A DNA stretch of 64,000 nt, taken from Aradus depressus (lineage: Eukaryota; Arthropoda; Insecta; Hemiptera; Aradidae). The stretch spans positions 1,860,001-1,924,000 of the forward strand of contig OY759225.1 of the NCBI GenBank assembly GCA_963662175.1, in the 5' to 3' direction. A model generated the notes under the pieces. It saw only the letters and a list, made by a program, of their open reading frames with translations. It was not told the origin of the DNA and did no database searches. Position 1 is the stretch's first letter, and each line of letters begins with the position of its first letter. Shown here piece by piece: positions 56,633 through 64,000 of this stretch. A program made the translations under genes and the position numbers.

Positions 56633-56765
56633 TACCCACCTTTAACGAATTATTACACAAGCTTGGGACCATCGCTTAATCTCCGAAAAACGGCGTGCTC
56701 ACGATTTTTTAACAACTCAGATTAAAAAAATCAAACGGCCTCCATAGTCGGGTTTCTCTTAGGTT
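56633..56765 (-). repeat. SINE-A copy, front part, split by a LINE insertion
   Basis: It completes the element at 56022-56160: CCAAGCTTGTGTAATAATTC and the GGAGATTAAGCGATGGTCC region. The tRNA-like head is lost. Confidence 0.75.
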
Positions 56766-56769
56766 TTTA

Positions 56770-57200
56770 AAACAATTTGGGAAGTTAAAAATATAAAAAA
56801 AGTAATTAGCGTTTAGTTGTTAATATTTAGAAGATGGATTGACCCTTTAATCCATTAGGACCGTATTTTATAAATTAACAAAGTTTGAATTTCCAGTTTT
56901 GAGTCAAATTGATCTGGTGATCCGAAGTCGTTAGTTGAGGTTGGCACAGAGTCTCAACTCCGAAGTTAGCAGACAGTCAAAGACTTCAAGTTCCAAGTTG
57001 CAAGTTGCCATGTTCCAATATGACTGGACTAATTAGCTAGATAGTTACCAGATCAGTTTGGCCAACTCTCCCCAGTATGTTGGACCTTACATTTAGTCTA
57101 CAGGCTGGAAATAGGAATGCAAGTAGCTTTATGAAATCAACTTGCTGACAGTGTGAAACCTATAATAACTTCGCACTCCACAACGAATTGTTATAAAACT
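56770..57200. other. No recognised feature
   Basis: Unique-looking sequence with short AAGTTCCAAGTTGCAAGTTG repeats near 56985. Confidence 0.4.
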
Positions 57201-57202
57201 AT

Positions 57203-57537
57203 AGTTAGTTATTATGATTCATGCCCGGGCATTAACTAAGAGGTCATATCGCCTACTACAAGAGCGCTTTTTTGCCACTCAGGTGGACATGAGCCCAACT
57301 CTTCTGTGGGAGTCCCAAAATTTTACCTATTCACCTAGGACAGGGGTCTTTGTCTTTAATGAGTACCTGACATCGTACAGGCTCGGGACCATCACTTAAC
57401 GTCTCATCCGAAGGACGGCATGCTTAAGTTTACTTTACCTCCCATATAAAATAAACTAAAGACCTCGGCCGGATTTCGAACCCACGATATTGAACTTGGA
57501 AGGCAAGTAAGCATACCACTGAGCACCAGGCGCCCTC
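57203..57537 (-). repeat. SINE-A copy, full length
   Basis: It runs from GAGGGCGCCTGGTGCTCAG (one base changed in box A) to CATGAATCATAATAACTAAC. A SINE-B copy follows 33 bases further on. Confidence 0.9.
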
Positions 57538-57569
57538 TTATAAAACTATTCCGAATCGCTCTGGCTTTT

Positions 57570-57765
57570 TGGCCTTATGTACGATGCACATTAGCCATGT
57601 CATTGGTTGGGATATACCTAGTTATTTACGACATCCATGGCCCCGGGAGGAAGTTCTATCTTCGAAATAAAATTCACTCCCGGACGGGATTCGAACCCGC
57701 AAACCAAGATGAAACCATGCGACCAAAGCCCTACGCTCTAGCCCGCACGGCCACCATGGCTCTCA
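57570..57765 (-). repeat. SINE-B copy, the best preserved
   Basis: On the minus strand it has GTGCGGGCTAGAGCGTAGGG, the box B-like GCGGGTTCGAATCCCGTCC, then GGGAGTGAATTTTATTTCGA, and the far end GGCTAATGTGCATCGTACAT. A tRNA-like head and a short body of about 110 bases are thus visible. Confidence 0.75.
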
Positions 57766-57838
57766 ACTATTAATTCTTGAAAGTGAACGTACACCAATCC
57801 AATGTCGCTGGAATGAAAAATGGCACCTAATTAATTCT

Positions 57839-58018
57839 GGGGTGACATGAGCCCGACTCTTTAGTGAGAGTCCTATGTTTATTCAGTTAGGGTAGGAGTC
57901 TTTAATGAGTGCACTACCGGTTAACGTCCCATCCGAAGGCCAAAGGACAGCGTGCTCGGCGGGGTTTTGAACCCACGATCTTGAGCTCAAAAGGCCAGCT
58001 CGCTACCTCTGATCTACC
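57839..58018 (-). repeat. SINE-A copy with deletions
   Basis: It keeps the head-side blocks (GAGCTCAAGATCGTGGGTTC) and GGCCTTCGGATGGGACGTTA, with a small tandem duplication at CCGAAGGCCAAAGGAC. Confidence 0.75.
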
Positions 58019-58032
58019 CTACCTGATATTGA

Positions 58033-58660
58033 CACGTTAGGGGGCGTTCAAGTATTACGTAACGCAATTTTTGAAGATTTTTGACCCTCCCTACCTCCCA
58101 TGTAACGCGCCGTAACGTTTTTCTGTACCCCCCCCCCCCCCCTCCCTAAACGTTACGTAACACCCAAGTGACCATTTTTACCTAAAAAGTCACAATTATG
58201 TTGCGCAAAGTACCGGAAAGTCGCTAAAATACCTTTGTTATTGTTTTAATCGCGTTTGCGGTAATAATAAATAAAACAAGAGATTTCTAACTCGCAATAC
58301 ATGCGTATGTTGTTTATATATATATATATTAATAATAACTTTTTACTACTAATCTTACATTTAGTTACGCCGTTTCCCTGACTTGGCCCTGTCCTTAGAT
58401 ACATTTTTGGCTTCATCCACCATACCATTGTTCTTCTCAAGCATTCTCCTATTTTAGCTTTTTTTTACTAATAAACTCTTAAAATAAAATAACATATTTA
58501 TTTTAACCTTTGGCAATGCAATTAGAAACGGAAACCTAACGAAAAGGGTTGCCAACTTGGGAGATTTTAATTCCCTAGTTTCCCCCCTCCCGCCCCTGTA
58601 ACGCATCTGTTTTACAAGACCCTCCCTCCCCCCCAAATTGAAGCCCCGCCCCCTTATATG
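58033..58660. mobile_element. Possible DNA transposon or MITE with GTAACG-rich ends
   Basis: The left end TTAGGGGGCGTTCAAGTATT and the right end, read inverted as TAAGGGGGCGGGGCTTCAAT, are alike. Both are followed by CCCTCC- and GTAACGC-containing sequence. TTA could be the target. Such ends are common in arthropod genomes. The pair may also be two separate short elements. Confidence 0.35.
58358..58446 (-). other. Possible last exon, 28 codons, unassigned
   Basis: On the minus strand, after AAAATAG, the frame reads RMLEKNNGMVDEAKNVSKDR and AKSGKRRN before TAA. Codon use and charge look protein-like. It lies inside the putative transposon, so it may be the end of that element's gene. Confidence 0.25.
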
Positions 58661-58816
58661 GAAAAAAATAAAATAAAATAATTGAGAAAGCAGAAATGTC
58701 AGGGAATCAAGATGAAGAAAAAGACAAAGAGAAAGCAATAGGGAGCGAGAAAGTTTGAAAAATGTCGGTTGAGTTGTTCCATGTGAAGGTGAGTGTAGGG
58801 TCAAACTGACCAAGGT

Positions 58817-59179
58817 GTGTGGAGAACGGAGAAACTAACCAAAGTCCGTTTAAAGGAGGATAAAGTGAAGGGTAGTCATGGACCTGGTCAATTAGACACG
58901 GTGTTGCGTTCTATTATTAAACCACTCGGTCAGGTTATAGAGGAGCTAACCGCGGAAAGGGTTCTATTTGGAACTAACCGGGGCGGGGGCGGGTTGTTCT
59001 TCAGTTGGAACCTACCTTTCGAACATAGTACCCGTTCCATGTTTGTTGACGATAACACAAACTCTCACCTTTCCGTAAGTGGACAAACTAGGATATGTCG
59101 GTACATAGTACTCAGTTCAACTCCTGGTACACCCCATAATAAATTGGTGTTGAGTTCAGTCAAATTGTCAAAAGGTTAG
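58817..59179 (+). other. Open frame of 120 codons, unrecognised
   Basis: The frame reads MWRTEKLTKVRLKEDKVKGS and GQLDTVLRSIIKPLGQVIEE. The local base composition, with many GGT/ACC and CGG triplets, differs from the flanks. No domain is visible. It may be a relic of a mobile element; no support for expression. Confidence 0.2.
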
Positions 59180-59636
59180 AAGAGAACAACCAACTTTCGG
59201 TACTTCATCACCTTGTTCAAGACACATTGAACAGTTCCGTAGATTTCACTTTTCTATACTGCCAGTGTCTAAATTATATAATTTTAGAGTTATACAGGAA
59301 ATTTTAATAATATGGTGTCTTTAAAGTGTGCGCCCCGGGAGTCATTTCTACTCTCCCCAGGCTCTCCTAACCAAAGATACTTGCTCCGGCTATATAGGAT
59401 TACAATTAGTCTAAATGTAGAAAAGATATATTATATATATAAATCCAGAATCACAAAAGGACGTCACCTATTAATTTTGAGCCAAATATGTCGATCGATG
59501 AGGAGAAGAATGTAGCGATTGTACCCGAACAACGATGGTGTCGCTAAGCGGACAAATATACAAATACATCCAAACAACATTGCCAGCCTGCCAGCTGATA
59601 ATTGAATAAGTGCAGAACATATGTTTGTAGGTTAGA

Positions 59637-59978
59637 TTAGATTTTATGACTCATGCCCGGGCTTTAACTACGAGATTATATCGCCTACTACCAGAGCGCT
59701 CTTTCGTCACTCTGGTGGACATGAGCCCGACTCTACTGTGGGAGTCCTAAATGTTGCCTACCCTAAATTTTTATTCACCTAGGGCAGGGAGGGGTCTTGA
59801 ACGAGTATCTGACAGGTACAGGCTCGGGACCATCGCTTAACGTCCCATCCGAAGGACGACGTGCTTAAGTTTATTTTACCTCCCAGATAAAATAAACTAA
59901 GGGCCTCGGTCGGGTTTCGAACCCAGGCTCTTGAGCTCAGAAGCCAAGCACGCATACCACTGAGCTACCGGCGCCCTC
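59637..59978 (-). repeat. SINE-A copy, full length, nested
   Basis: Complete minus-strand copy from GAGGGCGCCGGTAGCTCAGT to CATGAGTCATAAAATC. It sits in the inverted-repeat element, so it came later. ACATATGT-like flanks may be its target duplication. Confidence 0.92.
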
Positions 59979-60034
59979 TCACATGTATGTATATTATAAA
60001 TCTATCTTTATAATATACATAAAATTTAACATTG

Positions 60035-60246
60035 ATACTATAGGTATAAAAGCGTGTTCAAAAAAAACATATTTTATTCACATATTTTATGAAATTATGT
60101 TAACGTTATTAACAATGTTTTACAAATCTTTCTTTCTGTCAATAATGTTCGTTATTTACACATCGACACTTGAACACTAACTATAGGTATATAAGAAAAT
60201 ACACACAAAATATATTTTTTTGAACACGCTTTTATACTTATCGTAT
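60035..60246. mobile_element. MITE with ~30-bp terminal inverted repeats, nested
   Basis: GGTATAAAAGCGTGTTCAAA at the left pairs with TTTGAACACGCTTTTATACT at the right. The element is about 210 bp, AT-rich and without coding. It also lies within the larger inverted-repeat element. Confidence 0.82.
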
Positions 60247-60869
60247 AAATGGTAAATTGTATTATAACATATTATGTTCTGCACTTATTCAATTATCAGC
60301 TGGCAGGCTGGCAATGTTGTTTGAATATATTTGTATTTGTCCGCTTAGCCGTCGACACCGTCGTTGTTAAGCCCGAAAGTGAAATAAACTTTATAAAGAC
60401 AATGGGGTATATGTGGAAGGGGTGACGCCATTAGTGAAGTGTATGTACTTTGTATAGTGGCCAGTAGAGGTCACTGCGGCCATAGTTGTTTAGTTAACCT
60501 GACCGGTCCGTCAAGTCAAGTCCAGTCTGGCTGCCTGAATAGAAGTGCCCTCAGCCCTTTGCAGCACATCTCATCACCACCCCGACCAGTATCTTCCCTC
60601 AGCCCTTGCTGCAGGTATTGGTCATAGAAGCTCCATAAGACGGACCGTCAGCCCAGCCGCACTGTGACGAGACAACGTGGCGTCTCCACTTCACGACCGC
60701 CCACATTCCTCACACATTTTAGTATCATTTATTTTACCATTTCTTACATTTAATTTGTTTGTTTTGTTTCCATTAGTTTAGTCTTTTTTCCCATTATTAT
60801 AATTTTTTTAATAACCTACATACAGTCTACTTATTTTGTTTTAATTTACCTTCTATCATTTATTTGCAG

Positions 60870-60927
60870 CAGGTATTACAGTCGTTGTTCGGGAATTATC
60901 GCTACAAGAATTTAGAGGGAGAGTTGG
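60870..60927 (+). other. Exon-like segment with strong splice sites, unassigned
   Basis: The acceptor TTTATTTGCAG and the donor TTGG/GTAAGT are both consensus. Two frames are open: QVLQSLFGNYRYKNLEGEL and GITVVVRELSLQEFRGRVG. The second recalls the loop motif of sugar transporters (EFRGRVG) only faintly. GC-rich sequence at 60440-60720 could be an upstream exon or UTR. Confidence 0.25.
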
Positions 60928-61100
60928 GTAAGTACATTGTCGGGGCAAATAACAAATTCCGGTGAAAACTCAGAATCGAATTTCTGACCTATTTACAGCT
61001 CGAGAAAGTAAAACATACGAAGATGGTCGTAAAGAGGAGCAGCAATGTGGGTCATTATCTGATAGGATCGTTATGGCAGTTGGCAACGATAATTTTCTAG

Positions 61101-61151
61101 GCTGTTGAACGAGCAGCTCTAAGAGAGGGCAAGAGGCTACCCTCCATGGAG
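61101..61151 (+). other. Exon-like segment, unassigned
   Basis: After the acceptor ATTTTCTAG the frame reads AVERAALREGKRLPSME up to GAG/GTAGGA. It does not join the previous segment in a shared frame without a stop, so the two may not be from one transcript. Confidence 0.2.
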
Positions 61152-61207
61152 GTAGGAGAAATTGAAAATTGATGAGCTGTGGGAGCGAGGAGTGGCGTAG
61201 ATATGAG

Positions 61208-61229
61208 GGGGGGGGGGGGGGGGGGGGGT
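61208..61229 (+). repeat. Poly-G tract
   Basis: A run of about 22 G, following GATATGA. Confidence 0.85.
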
Positions 61230-61424
61230 ATCGGAAGAGAGCCGATCGTTTAGCCTAAGGAGGGAGCTGTAACAGCTCAGACGGGGGAGATGGTTATCGG
61301 GGAATCGTGATGGGAGCGTAAATGTACCGCTCCTGCTGACCAATGGTCCCAATGGTCCACAATGAGGGGCCCATGGGGGCCCTGGATAACTACGTTTCTA
61401 CATCCCCGGCTACATATATGGGAA

Positions 61425-61600
61425 GTTAAATAATTTCGAAGTTGAGTTTTTAACGGAATTTCATATTTTCCAATCAATTAAATCTAAAAATTAAGAAAAT
61501 ATTTCCTGATCAGAGGAGCAAAGGTAAACTCATAAAATAACTGCCGATTTAATGAATACATCGACATGAAATGTAATATGAAAATTTATAAGACCCTCTC
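61425..61600 (+). repeat. Rep-D fragment
   Basis: Left end (GGAAGTTAAATAATTTCGAA, with the GTAATCGGTC part lost) and half a unit with AATAACTGCCGATTTAATGA. A SINE-A copy follows. Confidence 0.6.
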
Positions 61601-61603
61601 GGG

Positions 61604-61920
61604 GGCACTGGTAGCTCAGTGGTATGCGTGCTTGTCTTCTGAGCTCAAGAACGTGGGTTCGAATTCCATCTGGGAGGTAAAATAAACTTAAGCACGCCGT
61701 CCTTCGGATGGGACGTTAATCGATGGTCCCAAGCCTGTACGATGTCAGGTACTCGTTGAAGACCCCTGCTCTAGGTGAATAATAAATTTAGGGTAGGCAA
61801 AATTTAGGACTCCCATAGTAGAGTCGGGCTCATGTCCACCAGAGTGACGAAAGAGCTCTCTGGTAGTAGGCGATAAGCCCGGGCATTATGACTCATGCCT
61901 AAAATAAACCTAACCTAAGT
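61604..61920 (+). repeat. SINE-A copy inserted in Rep-D
   Basis: It runs from GGGGGCACTGGTAGCTCAGT to CATGCCTAAAATAAACCTAA, with a short deletion after the box B-like block. Rep-D sequence lies on both sides, so it probably inserted into a Rep-D copy. Confidence 0.88.
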
Positions 61921-61924
61921 CCCT

Positions 61925-62310
61925 CTCTACGTCAACTAATCATTTTTAGCCAAACCGATTGATTGTTTTAGAGGGAAAACATATGTTAGAGCTAACTTCA
62001 TTTAGTGAACACTTCCTTAGTGAAGTTATGTAATCTTTCAGAAATTCGATTTTGATTTTTCAACGGAATTTTAAGTTTTCCAAAACACTGATTCCAAAAA
62101 TAAAGAAAAATTATCTATCGGTCTGTGAATCACCTCTCGATATAGGATGGATGTATCGACCCAAAATTGTATAAATACAATAGTATAATGATGATAAGGA
62201 CAACACTTTTTGATTTTCAGTTAAATCGTTAGGTATCAGAAGGAGAGCGAAACATACTTGATTAATTCGCGCTGAGGAAGTACATTGCCGATGATTCACC
62301 GAACAATTTT
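61925..62310 (+). repeat. Rep-D copies (end of one, start of another)
   Basis: The right end of one copy (AGAGGGAAAACATATG) is followed by a new left end at 62022 (AAGTTATGTAATCTTTCAGA) with one unit and the right end TTCACCGAAC at 62300. Confidence 0.6.
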
Positions 62311-62624
62311 TTTAAAATGATTGTTCCGTATTGATAATTGATTTTCCGGTAAACTGACTCCCGGTTAATCGACGCTCAACAGTACAATAGAGCCACAAAC
62401 CAAAGGACAATCTAATTCTGGAGCTAACCAAGACAAGAGAGGAGGTGGGATGCCAAGATGGAAGAGGAGTGGGGGAAGGACCAATTGATTGATGAAATCT
62501 GGACCACCAGCCTCAAGAGTCTCCCATTCATAGTTAGCTTTATCCATTCACAATAATGCCACTTATACACAACTTAAGTAGGTTGTGATCTTTAAAAAAT
62601 AAACACATTTAAATTATTAATATT

Positions 62625-63340
62625 AAAAAATTAATTATATTTATTTTTCCATAAAATCCAAGAAGCAACTGAATTAGTAAATAAATAATATGAATGCATT
62701 TTCTTTTAAAACAAATGAGTAGAAAACAAAACACGGCCATCAGCTGTTTTTGAATTAGTGTAGAGGAGTCAATGGTGTGTGGTCTGGGTTGAGATGTGAA
62801 GGTGGACAGAGAGTTGTTGTTTAGGCTTAACATGTGATGAACTAAGTAGGAGTGAATTAACAGTAAAATTTATTCGCAAAGAAGGTACTGTTATTTATTT
62901 ATATGTACAAAATATATATGGCCAAATATATATAACTTTGATTTGAAGAATGTCGAAAATATAAAACAAAAAAAAAAAGATTGAAATAGTTTTAAGAATT
63001 TAGTTTTTACGATTTTTCTTTTGATTTTTGTTTCAATGTTTAGTTTTTAATTTTATGATGTAGATGTAAGAAAATAAACCCAATTATTTGTTCTCGTAAA
63101 TTCTAGTCTGTTCATTTTTCCCTGTTGGCCCATTAAGATAATTTAAAAACCTTTGGATTAGATTTAATATTATTGAAAAAAAATTAAAATGGCATCTCTT
63201 TAGAAATCCAAATGAAAAGTTTGTTAATTGAAATTTTTTTAAAATATATATGCACTTAAAAAATTGGACGTCTTGAACTTTTGATATTTTTTTAGGGCCC
63301 TTTTTGGAAATTACTGTAGAAATCAAAATTTATTGTTTAT
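62625..63340 (+). repeat. Rep-C copy 3
   Basis: Same order of landmarks as copies 1 and 2: GAGATGTGAAGGTGGACAG, GGTACTGTTATTTATTTATA, CCAATTATTTGTTCTC, CTTTGGATTAGATTTAATAT and TATTTTTTTAGGGCCC. Confidence 0.75.
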
Positions 63341-63419
63341 CTATTTATTTTTATATTTATTATTTGAATTATATAATTATAATTATTATAATTTTACATA
63401 ATTTCTTTTACGACAAGGT

Positions 63420-63870
63420 GTTCAGCCAAATCTGCTAAAAGAAAGGGGGGAATTAGGGTGGGGCTTAACACAAAAACCCTAATAACTGCCGTTCTAATGA
63501 ATGTATTGAGTTTTCGAGTTGTCTCTCCCCTAATTATCCTCCCCTTTGGTCGATTTGGCTGAAAATCGATAGTTTATGTCCTTCTGAGGTTTTAGTCACA
63601 CATATAACATTTCGTGTCGATACGTTCATTCTATCGGCAGTTATTAGAGTTTTCATGTTAAGTCTCCCCCCTTCTCTTTGGTCGATTTGGCTGAAAAACA
63701 ATAAATGTCGTCCTTAGAGAGTTCAGGATACACATATAAAATTTCGTGTCGATATATTCATTCTATCGGGAGATATCGTGTTCACAGACAGCCAGAATTT
63801 TCATATTTGGAATCTGGAGAGGTCGGAAAATGTGAAAACTCCGCATCGAATTTTTCTGGGGAAGTAAAAT
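63420..63870 (-). repeat. Rep-D copy, three units, with a forward half-unit at its start
   Basis: Minus-strand units with ATTTCGTGTCGATACGTTCA and AATTTCGTGTCGATATATTC, ending with the left-end block near 63850. The first 60 bases (63425-63500) are a unit in the opposite direction, so the copy is partly folded back. Confidence 0.7.
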
Positions 63871-64000
63871 TTCAGTATTTCCTAAATACACAACTAAATT
63901 CCTTCTTGAACCTGCTAAAAATTGCTGAGTACAAAATCCTAGTTTCTCTACAATACAAAGTTCTTAAATCCACAACTAAATCCCTTCCTGTGCTCATAAC
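63871..64000. other. No recognised feature
   Basis: Short sequence with an imperfect repeat of CACAACTAAATCCCTTC. Confidence 0.4.

Larger units (their letters stand above)
59521..60383. mobile_element. Inverted-repeat element (~95-bp arms) holding a SINE and a MITE
   Basis: The left arm (59521-59626) reads GTGTCGCTAAGCGGACAAAT, then CATTGCCAGCCTGCCAGCTG and AATTGAATAAGTGCAGAACA. The right arm (60276-60383) is the same inverted, with a few differences. Between them lie a SINE-A and a MITE. Removing both leaves about 300 bases, the size of a typical MITE. Confidence 0.75.

Overview
The window is eukaryotic nuclear DNA: AT-rich, spliced with GT-AG introns, and crowded with transposable elements. 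The two host genes have insect-like protein sequences. The mix of repeats (copia, mariner and Harbinger relics, hammerhead-bearing Penelope-like tails, tRNA-derived SINEs) suggests an insect, possibly a hemipteran. The order is inference only. There are no operons, CRISPR arrays or bacterial signals.

Host gene 1 (2390-9305, + strand) is the RNA polymerase I subunit RPA49/POLR1E. I could join seven exons in phase into a 410-residue protein, with a polyadenylation signal at 9325. Its last intron carries a broken PIF/Harbinger transposase. Host gene 2 (15603-31219, - strand) is a polypeptide N-acetylgalactosaminyltransferase, closest to GALNT2/Pgant2. Nine in-phase exons give the catalytic domain from just after the IPDTR region through the ricin-type lectin domain to the stop. 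The exons for the cytosolic tail, membrane anchor, stem and first part of the catalytic domain were not found. A 51-codon ORF with a polyadenylation signal (9886-10041, -) lies between the two genes. GC-rich exon-like islands at 35038-35310, 54740-54930 and 60870-61151 cannot be assigned.

From about 31 kb onward the window is mostly mobile DNA. The best preserved element is a complete Ty1/copia retrotransposon (37034-41401). It has two 157-bp LTRs that look identical, a 5-bp target-site duplication and one open 1329-residue Gag-Pol frame, so it inserted very recently. Around it lie a decayed mariner (36284-36860), LINE tails (9406-10690, 20178-20540, 26278-26382, 56161-56632), at least 20 copies of a tRNA-derived SINE (SINE-A), a second tRNA-like family (SINE-B), a family built of ~125-bp tandem units (Rep-D), a ~700-bp family in three copies (Rep-C), a further shared repeat (Rep-E), MITEs and several minisatellites.

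The points most worth a second look are: hammerhead-like CUGANGA...GAAA motifs whose helix II sequences differ but stay paired, including one pair inside a ~210-bp palindrome; a ~860-bp inverted-repeat element holding both a SINE and a MITE; a LINE tail inserted in a SINE with a clear target-site duplication; and the compact copia element, whose polypurine tract is coding and whose stop codon lies in its 3' LTR.
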